Shown one piece after another: positions 11,994-22,955 of a stretch of DNA of 64,000 nucleotides; within the stretch, counting starts at the first letter, position 1; each line of letters begins with the position of its first letter. The notes under the pieces are model-generated. The model searched no databases. It worked only from the letters and a program-made list of their open reading frames with translations, and was not told the origin of the DNA. The stretch spans positions 1-64,000 of the forward strand of contig JAANBB010000154.1 in the NCBI GenBank assembly GCA_014621425.1, given 5' to 3'. This stretch comes from Cylindrodendrum hubeiense (Eukaryota > Ascomycota > Sordariomycetes > Hypocreales > Nectriaceae). Both the position numbers and the translations under genes were made by a program.

Positions 11994-13803
11994 ATGGCAA
12001 TGGCAGCCACTCGCGTCTTCCCCGTTAGACGCAATTCGACACCAGGCGACTCGGACGACACCGACATCAGCATGCCTCGGTCAATCCCCCGCAAGCGCAT
12101 CCCCAGCCAGGAGTGGGAAAAGAAACGGCCCATCATCACTCGCCTCTACCAGGAGGAGAAGAAGCCGCTCAAGGAGGTCATGGAGATTCTCGAGCGTGAC
12201 CACAACTTTACTGCTACGTGCGTTCTTCTTATCCTTGCTGCTCCCATCTGCATCGCGGTGATGTTTCTGCCACCGCAACAGCTGGCCGCGGCCGTGTGAT
12301 GAATGGACCAACTAACTCGTCGGCTCCAGTGTAAAAATGTACAAGTCGAGAATATGGAAGTGGGGTCTCGACAAGAAGCTCAAGGGTGATGAGGTCCTCG
12401 CCATACTCATCCTCAAGACAGAGCGTGACGCCCAAGGCAAACCCTCCGAGTTCACCATCCGCGGCCAACCTGTCGACCTCGACAACATCAACCGTTACAT
12501 CCGCCGCAATCCTTCACTTGTTGCTCGCTTTCAATCCGGCGAAGTGCCCAGCATCCAGACGACTCTCGAGGTCCAGTGCCACACCCCTTCACCAGCTCCC
12601 AGTCCATCATCAACGGCCCCAATCGAGGTCGGCCCCATTGAAGAAGTTTTGTCTCTCTTCAGGAATTACGTGGATTCATGTTTCACCAATGGGATATGGG
12701 AATACGAGTACAACATAAGCTGCACGAGTCACCGACCAGGTGACCGAAGCGATGAGTTGTTTGAGCGCGTGATGACCGGCTTTGCTTTGGTCAACCGCTC
12801 CATGATGCGAAAGGACGAAATCTCCATTGAGGCGATCCTTAGCCCGGCATTTGAGTCTCTCAAAGAGATCGTTGGCTCCGAAAGCCCCATATTCGTCGCT
12901 CGAACAGCTTGTTTGCTGTGGTATCTTGATCGGAATCACAGGAACGACTTGCTCCGGATAGTCTTGGATTATCTGGCTGGCCTGGTCCCCATTGTGCTTG
13001 GCCAAGACAACCCCATGGTCCGCATTTGGCAAATCTTGGGATCCCCACAGTTCACCGAATACTCCGAACTTGCCATGCGCCTCTACTCTACCTTGGTACC
13101 ACTGATGGAAGAGCGAATTGGACCCGCGAATTACATAACCGCCATTCTATACGGTGATCATATCGATTATCTGCTTGGCCACGATCGATCTACAGAAGCC
13201 CTCGCCGTCGCCACCAATTACCGAGCCAAGGCGGATGCCACTGGTTTGCAACACGAGTGGCTCATTGCACTGGCCATTGGCCAAACAGCTGTGTTATGCA
13301 AGACCAAGGAGAGAGAGGGCAAATTCGAAGAGGCAATCGAGTGCTTGCAGGCTCTCAAGGAGTACAGCATGGGAGAGGAGCAGCAAACGGTGGTCAACAT
13401 CCAATTGGGCAACTACAGCTTCCGGATGGGTGACATCCATTCGGCCGTCCAATGGTTCCAACAGGCGACGCGGCTGGCTTTCACTGGCGATGGCGACGAG
13501 CGCTTACTTCTGACGTGTCTTGCCAACCTGGAGCGCGCGCTGTCCGAGACGGGCAGAGTGGTCGAGGCTGCCCAGGTGCAACAGTACCGGCTTGGCCGAC
13601 TATCAGACTTCGCGAGAGACTCGAGCACGTTTGCCAGTCGGCCTTGCAGCTGGAGGGAGCCGTCCCATTCGGAGACACCCAACGCAGCGACCAGCCCCGT
13701 CGACGACTCTCGCCGGAGCAGCATCGAAGTCCCCGATTGGCTGTGGGTTGCTACCGAGGAGGCCCGGATGCCGACCGCGACGCCCGTGATGGGCATGACA
13801 TGA
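11994..13803 (+). CDS. Clr5-domain protein with helical repeat C-terminus
   Basis: Two exons (11994-12217, 12330-13803) join to 565 aa. The intron ends in ACTAACT...CTCCAG and splits a Thr codon (AC|T). Residues ~37-90 form a Clr5 domain (SQEWEKKRPIITRLYQEE, then PLKEVMEILE, then KMYKSRIWKWGLDK after the splice). This helix-turn-helix-like module is found at the N-terminus of many filamentous-fungal proteins and is named after a fission-yeast heterochromatin silencing factor. A Pro/Ser linker follows. Residues ~210-520 are all-helical and resemble TPR-type repeats (GDIHSAVQWFQQATRLA, LTCLANLERALSETGR). I infer a nuclear regulatory or DNA-binding role; substrates are unknown. The same intron position occurs in the second Clr5 gene of this window. 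Confidence 0.85.
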
Positions 13804-15426
13804 TACATGCTTGAGCGACATGCTTGGGCGACATGCTTGGACAACGGGCTGCAAAATGAGTGGCTGCTGACGGCTAACGAGGGAGGCGGGGGCTGTCGAG
13901 ATATGGGGTACTTTTGACAGGGTTCTTTTTTTTCTTCTCCCCAATTTGTATTATACCCAAAAAGGCTTCTTTTTTCATGATGATGACAACGCAGGGGGAA
14001 CGGAGGCGATACAAGGCCTGTAACATACACGGAGGGCGGGGTGCCCATAGGGGGCGCGCCATAGAAATTGGACGGGTGCATGCAATTCCCCAGCGGGACG
14101 GATACATTTGGGCCTAACAGAAACGGAGTGTTGGGAGCTCAGAGCTCACAGCTCAGCGTTCGAGAAGCCTGAGCTGACGGGAGATATTCTTAGAAACGGG
14201 GGCGAAACGGAAGCTGCAGGATTGGGAATGTGTAACCCTCTTCCTTCTCGGCCGACGGGACTGGACTGGAGTCGGGTTGGAACATGACTGCATCGGCATT
14301 TGGTAGCTCCGTAGATCAACCCACGAATGACAAATACATCCCTAAACGCTGAGATGAAGCCGCGCGTGTAACGAGTATTTGTTTCCATGATGTCTCTCGC
14401 AGAGAAATTCTCTAGAGTTGGGTTTGAGGCTGAAGCTCATAGACATCATGACTATTTATTTTGCCGCCGTCCTTTCAAACACCTCCTCGTGCGGCCACCA
14501 CTCACGGCACGTGAGGATGTCACTTTCGGGTGTCGCAGGATTATTTTGAGGCTGAAGCAATACCTAGTCCACAAGGGGAATCAATATGCGAGGTGTGTGT
14601 ATGATAATTATTTGAAATAGAAAGTACATTGCCTCACTAACTCCGACAAGCTCGTATGGCTGACTTAGCATATCTCCGATGGGAGGATCGTGAGAAGTTA
14701 TCAAATGGAGAAAAGAAAGCTAAGGAGGTGGTGGTATCATGTCTGAGGTTGGTTCTATTACAGTCGTGCTGCATTATGGTCTGACCATTCATCTGGGAGA
14801 TGCTCTTAGTTCACAGGCTTGTGATCCGGTCGAGAAGATGTCAGCGAAGGCGTGTCACCCCGGACGGAATCCTTCTCGGAGCATTTCCACGATGTAGCCC
14901 ATGCTTGGACGGGAGGATCGCTAGAGTATTGAGCCAGTGATGGAGAGATGTCAGCCGTGTTAGACGATCGACGAGATGCGGCTGCGAGTTTCGAACACGA
15001 GGCATGACAGCCTGACGGATGGGCCGGCAAGTTTCGTGGAAACTTGAGTTTGAAGGCTGTGGCCCACCAAAGTGGCGAGGATATCGCCACCACTTTTACA
15101 TGCTGCTGATTATATCACAATCGACTGTGGTCTAGCCCTTGCACTGCCGGGTTGAGGTTGGGAGTTGTGGTGGATCAAATAGCACTCCCAGGCCGATGCA
15201 ATCCAAGACTGTCTTGAACTTTCGAGCTGTCAGTCGTCTCCTCTTACGTTTACTGTTTTTATATCATCCTCGAATTGCTGTTGCTGTGTATCCTCTCAGA
15301 GACTTGTTTGATCAACCCATCCCATCCCACCGAGAGGTCATCGTCATCTTGGCAGTGGTTTCAATACTCCACCATTATTTGCATCAATGGTACCGTATAT
15401 AACGAACACGGTACCGGCCTTTCCTC
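13804..15426. other. Intergenic, no supported gene
   Basis: 3' flank of the Clr5 gene followed by A/T-richer DNA. Several 60-95 codon frames exist (for example 14806-15093 on the minus strand) but none shows a motif or splice context I can support. The stretch runs into a decayed gene at about 15.4 kb, and some of it may be unrecognisable 5' sequence of that remnant. Confidence 0.45.
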
Positions 15427-16588
15427 ATGGCTGTGAGGCCATAGCAACTTGAGTCATCTCGTGACATGAGTAAATGGGCATGGTATCGATCCAACTGCTC
15501 GACGAGCATTGAGTTTGAGGGAGGACCGATCTGCGTGCATCGAGTAAGTTACGATTCTGAGGTGAGAAGGTAAAGAACAATAAACTAGTGCCTGTTAAAT
15601 ATCACAAGTACTATGGACTAGGGGAAATCTCTTCCATGTAGTATGGTATTTACTGATTTACCTTTTAGGTTGACACATCTCCGCCAAACGTCGTGCTCTC
15701 TCCGACTAAAATATCCATCGAAGCCAGCACCTCTAAACCAGCAGCATCCGAGTCTGGGTTGCCAGCAAGGAAAACCCAGCAGATAGTTTCGTCTTCTACT
15801 GCCGATTTCGAGTTCTCACTGACCGGACTTAGACCGAGATCTTCGTAACGAACACGTACCCGGTCGAACACGGCGACGGCGAAGGCGACAATCTCTTCGA
15901 CACCGGGAAACTGCCCCAGAGATTTCACGCTGGATACTTTTCGATATGTGTGCCGTTCCTCAAACTCGAAATAAACATTGATACCATGAACAATGAAAGG
16001 ATTGGCGTGCTCCTCGAGCAGCGTGGCCTCACAGCTGGCATGTATAAGCCACAACGACATTGCATTTTGCAACACAACTATGGCAATGAAACCGTATATC
16101 ATGTTGGCGCATCAATTCGGATTAGGAAGGAACACTGGGATATGAATAGGGCTACTGATGGCACAGTTGGGAGTGTCTTCGATAGTTAATAGGGTAAAGG
16201 AATCGAAGGCTAAGATCTTTCAATAAGAGGTGGATTGACTAGGCCATGGAAGCGAGGCCTCCACATCACCAGCGACGGCAAGACCATTGCCATGGACTGA
16301 CTGGGAAATGCCATCGACGCATTGTCCGATTGTTCATGCTAACGAGGTGATGTGTTTCTTGATAGGGATGCAACATATGTTTAGGATATCCTGGACGACG
16401 AGCTCACATGTGACGAAAGTGTGGCCTCGAATGTTGCCATTGAGTCTGTTACGAATACAAAAGAGGTTGCCAGCTCATGATCAAGGGGCAGCACGGCAGT
16501 TGCCTGGAAACAAGACGTGTACGCATATATTTAAGGGTGGGCATAGGACATGTCGGTAGCTGTCTCGCAGTTTCTGTCCAATCTGTGA
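15427..16588 (+). pseudogene. Heavily broken protein gene of unknown family
   Basis: A plus-strand coding trail is visible. A frame at 15427-15543 (ending GGPICVHR) has one TAG and is followed by a plausible intron (GTAAGT at 15544, acceptor TTTTAG at 15668). A 59-codon open stretch follows from 15669, then a frame shift near 15838, then an open frame 15833-16189. That last part contains protein-like segments such as INIDTMNNERIGVLLEQRG and CILQHNYGNETVYHVGAS. The same frame continues to 16588 with stops at 16187, 16190, 16298, 16340, 16382, 16478, 16532 and 16544, yet the residues between them stay protein-like (LGNAIDALSDCSC, RGDVFLDRDATYV, STAVAWKQDVYAYI). Most stops can be explained by single C-to-T or G-to-A changes. 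I could not identify the family. Confidence 0.5.
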
Positions 16589-18001
16589 TCAGAGGATAGG
16601 AGCATCATTTTGCAATGAAATAGTAGCTTCATCATGATAGTGCATCACTAAATTCACATGGCGCTCAAAGCTGGATGGATACTCGGTTGTACAATCAGCG
16701 CATACAATCCATGGACATGGGGCAAATAGCTATGGGGGAAGCCAGCGTTTGGCGTCACAGGGGATCGATCTGGGCATCGTGGGCCTGGTGGGCATCGACG
16801 ACGACGGCATTTAATCACTCGAGTTACAGATAAGCATTCCGGTTAAAAGCCGACTCTGTCATGGGGCTTCGTATGGGGTTTCCCGATGGTATGGGCGAGG
16901 CGTGCGTCGCTATGGTGGACGCGGTGAGCGTGGCCAATGACGTGGGCGGACGAGCCATGTGGTCGAGGCAGAGGACGAGGAGACAGCCGGGGAGGCCGGG
17001 GACGAAACCTTGAAACCGTGACAAGACAAGCGGAGGATCATGAGCGTGTGATGACGCGATGGATTGGGCCAGCGACGCATTGATCGCCGGATGATGTAAT
17101 TGATGCTGTGGCCTTGTCCAGGGTTGCAAGATGCAAGAGTGCCGCGTGAAAGCGTGGATGCCCGGAGTGGTTTTGGTGTATCGGGACTCCGTACGCGGAG
17201 CGAGTCCGAAAACCTCGGCCGGGCGAGCGACGGGAGTCGGGCGATCGGGGGAACGAGCCGGGGGACGAGACGGGGGAACGAGACTGGGAACGAGACAGGG
17301 AACGAGACAGGACTCGCCTGAGCGGCGGTAGGGGCGGCCCAACGGGACACTGTCGCAGCGCAGTGCGTAATCGCTTCGACATCGATCAGAGCACGGCGAT
17401 GAAGCAGCTAGCCAGGAACCATTAGAGACGACACGGTCTGGAGAAAGGGTAAGGCTGATTGGCGAGTGTAGGCTGTAGGGCACCTAGTGGCCGTGCCTGT
17501 GCGGCGGGGACAGTGGAGCGGCCAAGACTAGAGATGGATACTAGAGATGGATTGGCTGGACGCGAGTGGGCTCGGCGGGAGGCGAGGGAGCTGAAGGCCT
17601 GGGCGAGGCAGGCAAGCAGGGAGGTTAGTTTGCGTGATAGGGCGGCGGCGAGGCGGCGAGGAGGGGATTGGATGCGGGGATGATGATAATGTACAGAAAG
17701 ACGAAAAGGAGAAAGGAGCACAAAGATTAGCAGGCCGTGGTTGTATGTACGACGTCAATGTACCGCGCCGCAGGACAGCCATGATGGTGGTTTGCAGGTA
17801 CCCTCGCCAATGAGTGGAGGGATTGATTCATGGGGGGGAGGGGGGAGGACATGGATCCTTCGGGATTGCAGGGGTGCGGGATTGGTGTGGTAACGTTTTG
17901 ACACCTGGGCTCTGGTCCGGCGAGACAGATGTCGTCTGGCTTTGTTACAGCGTTGGTGTACGAGAGAGAGTGATTGCGTTGGTCTGGTGCGTGCCGCCTG
18001 T

Positions 18002-18110
18002 GTATCCGTGTGTATGTGTCGGTGTGTGTCTGTGTCTGTGTCTGTCTGTGTCAATGTGTGTCTATGTCTGTGTCTATTTCCGTGTCCGTGTCTGTGTCCG
18101 TGTCTGAGTT
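18002..18110. repeat. GTGTCT/GTGTCC hexanucleotide-type microsatellite
   Basis: About 110 bases of degenerate GTGTCT, GTGTCC and GTGTAT units. One strand is almost purely G/T. Confidence 0.85.
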
Positions 18111-18858
18111 CTGCCCGTGTGCTTTGCGACGCGAGACGACAACCTGGGCCAAGGGGCCGCCGCCATCAGGATTCATTCGAATGTGTCTGGGCCGAATTGC
18201 CTGGATCGAATTGAGTTGGAGACAAGGCGATAGCCGGGCAGACGCCGCTTCTCCACCTCCCCCAACTGGTAAGCCGATGTACACGCAGTCCGCAATGGCA
18301 GGCGGCGTTCAATACAAGAGGGCCGTTGCGTTGGACAGAGAGCAAACAACGGAGCGCCTCGAACGCTGCGATAGGCAGGGGTGCGGGCGGGCTGATGCAG
18401 TGCAACCTGCGCATCACCATCCTCCGTCGATGATAGCACGTTACCTTGCAGATGGGGGAATGGCACAATGGCATCTTACCTTGCCATGGTTCTGTTGGCG
18501 TGTATTGGCGTGGAGTGGCTGTCGACATGACTGTTACTGTTGCTGTTCCTCTCGTTCCCAAGCACCTCGGCATCCTCTCTCTCTCTCTCTCACCCTTACC
18601 GATTAACTAGTTACACCCTTACAGATTACACCCGTACTGTGCTCCGTACTTGACTGCAGGTTGGTCACTGCGACCTCCATATCAGGGGGCCACCCTTCCC
18701 CCACACGCCAGCAAACAGACCATCTCAATTTCACATCTCATCTCTTTTTGCGTATTCTGCCCTCCCCGACGCAAACGCTGTGAAATTGCAAATCCAAACA
18801 CACAGGCGCGCCCCGGGATCCGGGGTCGTCTCGTCTGCCACTGTTGCCTTTGCTGCCA

Positions 18859-18898
18859 CTCTGCGTCTCTGCGTCTCTGCGTCTCTGCGTCTCTGCGT
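18859..18898. repeat. 8-bp tandem repeat, 5 copies
   Basis: Five perfect copies of CTCTGCGT, followed by a partial copy. Confidence 0.95.
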
Positions 18899-19223
18899 CT
18901 CGGCCTCGTGCACCGAGTTTGGCCGCCATCCTGTGGTCACCTGGCTGGTTTTCTGGCTTTCTGGCTGGCCGACCGCCGGGCTTGAGTCACTCCCGGCGCT
19001 CCAACACGCCACGACCACTCCACAAAGCCGCACCACGCTATCGCGGCCTGCTATAGCGGCGGCGTCGTCGGGCTAAGGTGACGCTCCGCGCACTGGAGCG
19101 TTGGAGCGCACCGCTGCGTACGTATGCGCATTGCGCACACGCGCTGGGTTTCGCGCACGAGACAGACTTGGGAATCGCCGGACCGGACCCTGCTGGCCGT
19201 ACCAATCACCAATCACCAATCGC

Positions 19224-19306
19224 ATCCAGCCCGTCCATCCAGCCCGTCCATCCAGTCCGTCCATCCAGTCCATCCATCCAGTCCATCCAGTCCGTCCAGT
19301 CCATCC
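19224..19306. repeat. CATCCAGYCCGTC-type minisatellite
   Basis: Roughly 80 bases built from variants of CATCCAGTC and CCGTC in irregular alternation. It creates long open frames on both strands that encode Pro/Ser or Trp/Met/Gly-rich repeats, a sign that those frames are not genes. Confidence 0.85.
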
Positions 19307-20214
19307 CCCGCCCGCTACCTCGTTTTTCCTCCCGCTCCCTCTCATCGACCGACCTTCCTTTCTGTCTTGCTTGCGGTTTTGCTTTGCCTCGTCCCCGTTG
19401 TCTCGACTCTATTTGGCCTCGTGCTGGGCCTTGTGCTGGGCCTCGATCTGGGCTCCCTCCCTCCCCTCCTCTGCAACGGATAAAACACCCGCCCCTTTCC
19501 CGCCCGGGACTTAGATTAGACAAGCAGAGGGCATCTGCGAAAGCACTCCCCCCATCACCACTTGACGCCCGTCTAAGACGACCGCCGGACAAGGACGACG
19601 GTTTTATCTACCTCTTTTGTCTAGGTACAAAACCCAAAAGCCTCCAGCGCGAAGGGCGTCCGAGTACCCACCCGGCCTCCAGGTACAAGATACCGCTGGC
19701 CAACTACCGAAAGTCTGGTACTTTAAAGTACGGCTACCTGGCTGGGCCCTGGGCGTCGAGGTACCTCCCCACAACGCCTTCCTTTGGTGCTTCCAATCGC
19801 TCTCCCTATCTTCGAGGCCCCGGTTTTCCCGCCGGCCGCCACAGGGGTTCCAGGGAAAGCAGGAGCCAAGACCCGCCCGCCCTTGCGCTTGCCCTTGCGC
19901 TGCTTGCTGGTCTGCTGCCGGTGCAGGTCTGGGCAGGTGCTGGTCTGCTGCGCTATTGCACTGTCCCCCAGCGCCCCCCCAGCGCCCCCCAGCGTCCCAC
20001 AGCGTCCCACAGCGTCCCACGCCCTGCGAATCCACCAACCGAGCCTTGGAACGGCACCGACTCCTCGCTTCCGCTTCGCTTCCTCTTCTTCTCCTCTTGT
20101 GTCTCCCGCCTCGTCTCTTTGACGACGCTCTCCGGGCTCCTCTGCTCTCTGCCGCTCAACACCAGCAAACCCATCCATTCGCCTCCATGATCGCGTTATA
20201 GAAGAGCCCTCGAT

Positions 20215-20345
20215 CTGTTTCTCCCCCTCTCTTTCTCCCCCTTTCCCTTCTCCTTTCCCTTCTCCTTCTCCTGTCTCCATCCCCGTCCCCATCGCCATCA
20301 CCATCCCTTCGCCTCCGCTTCCGCCTCCACCTCCGTCCATCCTCG
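20215..20345 (+). promoter_or_regulatory. Long C/T tract upstream of the kinase gene
   Basis: An almost uninterrupted pyrimidine tract on the plus strand lies about 370-500 bases upstream of the kinase ATG. Pyrimidine-rich stretches are common just upstream of transcription starts in filamentous fungi, so this is a reasonable core-promoter candidate. No TATA element is evident. Confidence 0.4.
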
Positions 20346-20411
20346 GCCCCCACCAAAGCGTTCCCTCGCCTTCAACCTCGCAGCCCTTGACGGACCATCT
20401 GCCGCTTCAAG

Positions 20412-20553
20412 GTACGTCTCGCTTGTTCTTAGATGTATTTTGGAATTACCTTATCGACCCTCGTCACGCCACCCGATTCACACATCCGATTCACACATCC
20501 GATTGCGCTTGGCCCTGCGCCCTGCGAAACCTCACTGACACAGCGCTTCATAG
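20412..20553 (+). other. Candidate intron in the kinase 5' leader
   Basis: GTACGT at 20412 follows CTTCAAG. A CACTGACA branch-like site lies just before an acceptor CTTCATAG ending at 20553. The 142-nt length is within the fungal range. It lies in untranslated sequence, so reading frame cannot test it. Confidence 0.35.
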
Positions 20554-20712
20554 GGTCCTTGGTTGTTGACTCACCCGACTCACCCGACTCCCCAACTCAA
20601 ACCACGATACAACTGTCTCCTTCGCCTGACCCGTCCTCCCGTTTCACCTCGACTCGACTCGACTAAAATCCGAATCGACTCGAACCTAATCCAACGCCCG
20701 ACTAGTAAAGTC

Positions 20713-22955
20713 ATGTCAAAGCCCCACACCCCCCGGACTGCGACGGCTTTGCCCCTCGACGACACTTCACACATCTCCTCCAGAAACATCGCCATCACCA
20801 GCGACCCCTCCCTCGGGTTTCGTTCCAGGCCCATCCCCGTCCCTATCCCTACCTCTGCCGGCCCTTCGTCATCCTATCGCCTCGGCAAGGTCCAGACTGT
20901 CCTTTCCACCAGCCCTTCTGGCCTCTACACGCTCCCCGATGTCTCCGTCACCGCGCCGGCCCTCGTCCACTTCCGCGCCAACACGATAGCGCCCTCTCCT
21001 CCGCTTCAGCAAGGAGAGCTGCCTCCATCCCAGAATGCTACTCTTGCCACGGATATACCTTCTTCCATCGACAGGCGCTCCTATAGCCCCGCTGGATCCC
21101 TTCGTATCTCGACCGAGTTTGGCTCCTTTCCGACTATCCCCGGCCGTCGTGAATCCTTCAATGGCAACGGAAGCGGCAGCGGCAGCCTTTCCTCCTCCCG
21201 TGGGTCTCTTTCCTTGAAGCAACGGGCCTCGACGAGCAGCCTCCGCCCAATTTCGAGGACCCCCAGCCTCAAGGCTGCGCTGGCCAACAGCCTCGGTACT
21301 GTTAGCGGTACCAGCAGCCTCGTACCGAGTCCCATTATCTCTGCTATGGGCTCTCTTACGCCTCTGCCAAGTCCGCTCATGTCTGGAGACTCCCCAGGGC
21401 CGTGGAAGAGGCTGAGTGCAGGGTCTGCGTCACCCCCACAGCACCGCCTCAGAAGCGTCGGCGAGGGATCCGTTTTGGTCACAAACACAGGCGAGTCTAT
21501 TGACGCGGCCCTTGCGAATGGTCCGAAGCGCAAGATGTACTCGGCGCTCGAACCTGGAGACAAGATCCCGACCCAAACCCCGAGTATTAACCAACCTCAT
21601 CATACTCGAAACCGCAGCGTAAGCGAATACAACCCGGATCAGATGGGAATCCACAAGCGACACACATCATCTTCGGGATCGCACGCCAAAATCGATGGGG
21701 CCAACGACACTCAGACTGAATCCCATATGCGGAGGGAGATACAGTACGCTGAGTCCCGTGGTCTGACTTCCACTGTCACGCAACCTCCAACACCGCCCCC
21801 AAGCGAATCTTCTCGAGATTCGGCCGACGGGTCTAGCAAATCCAAGAGCTCTCGCTGCGAGTACTTTGAAGCCTTCGGACGGATTGACAGGAAACGACGT
21901 CGATGGAAGTCGATACGCCTCCTCGGCCAGGGCACTTTCAGCAGAGTTATGTTAGCCACTAGTCAGACCGACTTCGAAGATGACGGGACTCCGAAGCCCG
22001 AGTTAAGGCTTGACCGCAAGACTTTAGTTGCGGTCAAGGTCTGTGAGCACGGCCCTCGAGGTGGTGCTAGCGAGGAGCGTGTCGAGATGAGCTTGAAGCG
22101 CGAACTCGAAATCATGCAAACCATTCGCCATCCGTCGCTGGTCGACCTCAAGGCCTGGAACATAGAGCCTTCAAGGGCCATCCTGGTGTTGAGCTATTGC
22201 CCTGGAGGTGACTTGTTTGACATTGCAACAGCTCATCGCGAGGTTCTTCGGGAGTCCTTATTGCGAAGGATCTTTGCTGAGTTGGTCGGTGCTGTGAGCT
22301 ACCTCCACGAGAGGAGGATTGTCCATCGCGATGTCAAGCTCGAGAGTAAGTGTGCCTTTCTGAAAATTGCAACTTGCCGGCCTAACATTATGCAGACGTT
22401 CTCGTGAATCTAACTCCAGCGGAACTTGCCGACTCGACCATTGACTGGGCTACCTACCCCTACTCTGTGGTCATCCTTACGGATCTAGGCCTCTCGCGCC
22501 GTATCGCCGACGATGAGAAGCTTGAGACTCGCTGTGGTTCCGAGGACTATGCTGCCCCTGAGGTTATCATGGGCCAACCCTACGATGGCCGAGCTACCGA
22601 CGCCTGGTCTCTCGGTGTTCTGCTCTATGCGCTTCTTGAGGCTCGTCTGCCCTTCGACCCTCATCCCAGCATGAGCGACGCCCACCGTATGCGTAGCCGC
22701 ACTAGCCATCGCATCGCAAGAGTTGAATGGAAGTGGGTCGAATATGCAGGCGATGACACGGACAACGATGGCGACGAAGCCAAATTCGAAGAGAAGGGTC
22801 TCCTAGGTGCTATGGAGATCACGGAAGGTTTGCTGAAGCGAGCAAGGAGCCGCTGGAGCGTGGTCAAGGTAGCCAAGACGCCTTGGGTTACCGGTGCCAT
22901 CAAAGCCCCGGGAGGGTTGCGGTTCCGAGAGGAGAAAGACGGCGCCGAGGTCTGA
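20713..22955 (+). CDS. Serine/threonine protein kinase with long disordered N-terminus
   Basis: Two exons (20713-22345, 22396-22955) join to 730 aa. The intron splits the Asn codon of the catalytic-loop motif HRDVKLEN, so the splice is well supported. The ATG at 20713 is the first in frame. Residues 1-~390 are Ser/Pro/Thr-rich, low-complexity and likely phosphorylated. The kinase domain starts at ~396, with a glycine-rich loop GQGTFSRV, the VAVK lysine at ~442 and HRD at ~538. The metal-binding motif is DLG rather than DFG at ~574, and an APE-type motif (AAPEVI) lies near 598. An insert of ~20 residues separates the catalytic loop from DLG. The shape suggests a fungal CAMK-like or Prr/Hal-type regulatory kinase, but I cannot name an orthologue. 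An acidic insert (DDTDNDGDEAKFEEK) occurs near the C-lobe. Confidence 0.88.

Larger units (their letters stand above)
16589..20712. other. Long intergenic region with minisatellites; kinase leader at its end
   Basis: 4.1 kb without a gene I can support. Long open frames here (16824-17483 minus, 19078-20190 plus) are made of tandem repeats and Pro/Ser/Arg-rich sequence. Repeats include GAACGAGACAGG-type units near 17266-17312, a GTGTCT-rich tract (18002-18110), an 8-bp repeat (18859-18898) and a CATCCAGTC-type minisatellite (19224-19306). The final ~500 bases are probably promoter and 5' leader of the kinase gene. Confidence 0.55.

Noticed and set aside
15665..16102. 145-codon minus-strand frame with a signal-peptide-like start
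   Set aside because: Attractive as a small secreted protein, but it lies antisense to a protein-like plus-strand frame that continues beyond it. I judged the plus-strand relic the better explanation; the choice is not certain.
16824..17483. 219-codon minus-strand open frame
   Set aside because: Low-complexity (repeated SFPVSFPVSF/PRLVP-like in neighbouring frames), created by GAACGAGAC repeats; no motif.
19078..20190. 370-codon plus-strand open frame
   Set aside because: It runs through a CATCCAGTC minisatellite, is Pro/Ser/Arg-rich throughout, has no motif, and overlaps comparable frames on the other strand and phases. More likely kinase upstream or leader DNA.
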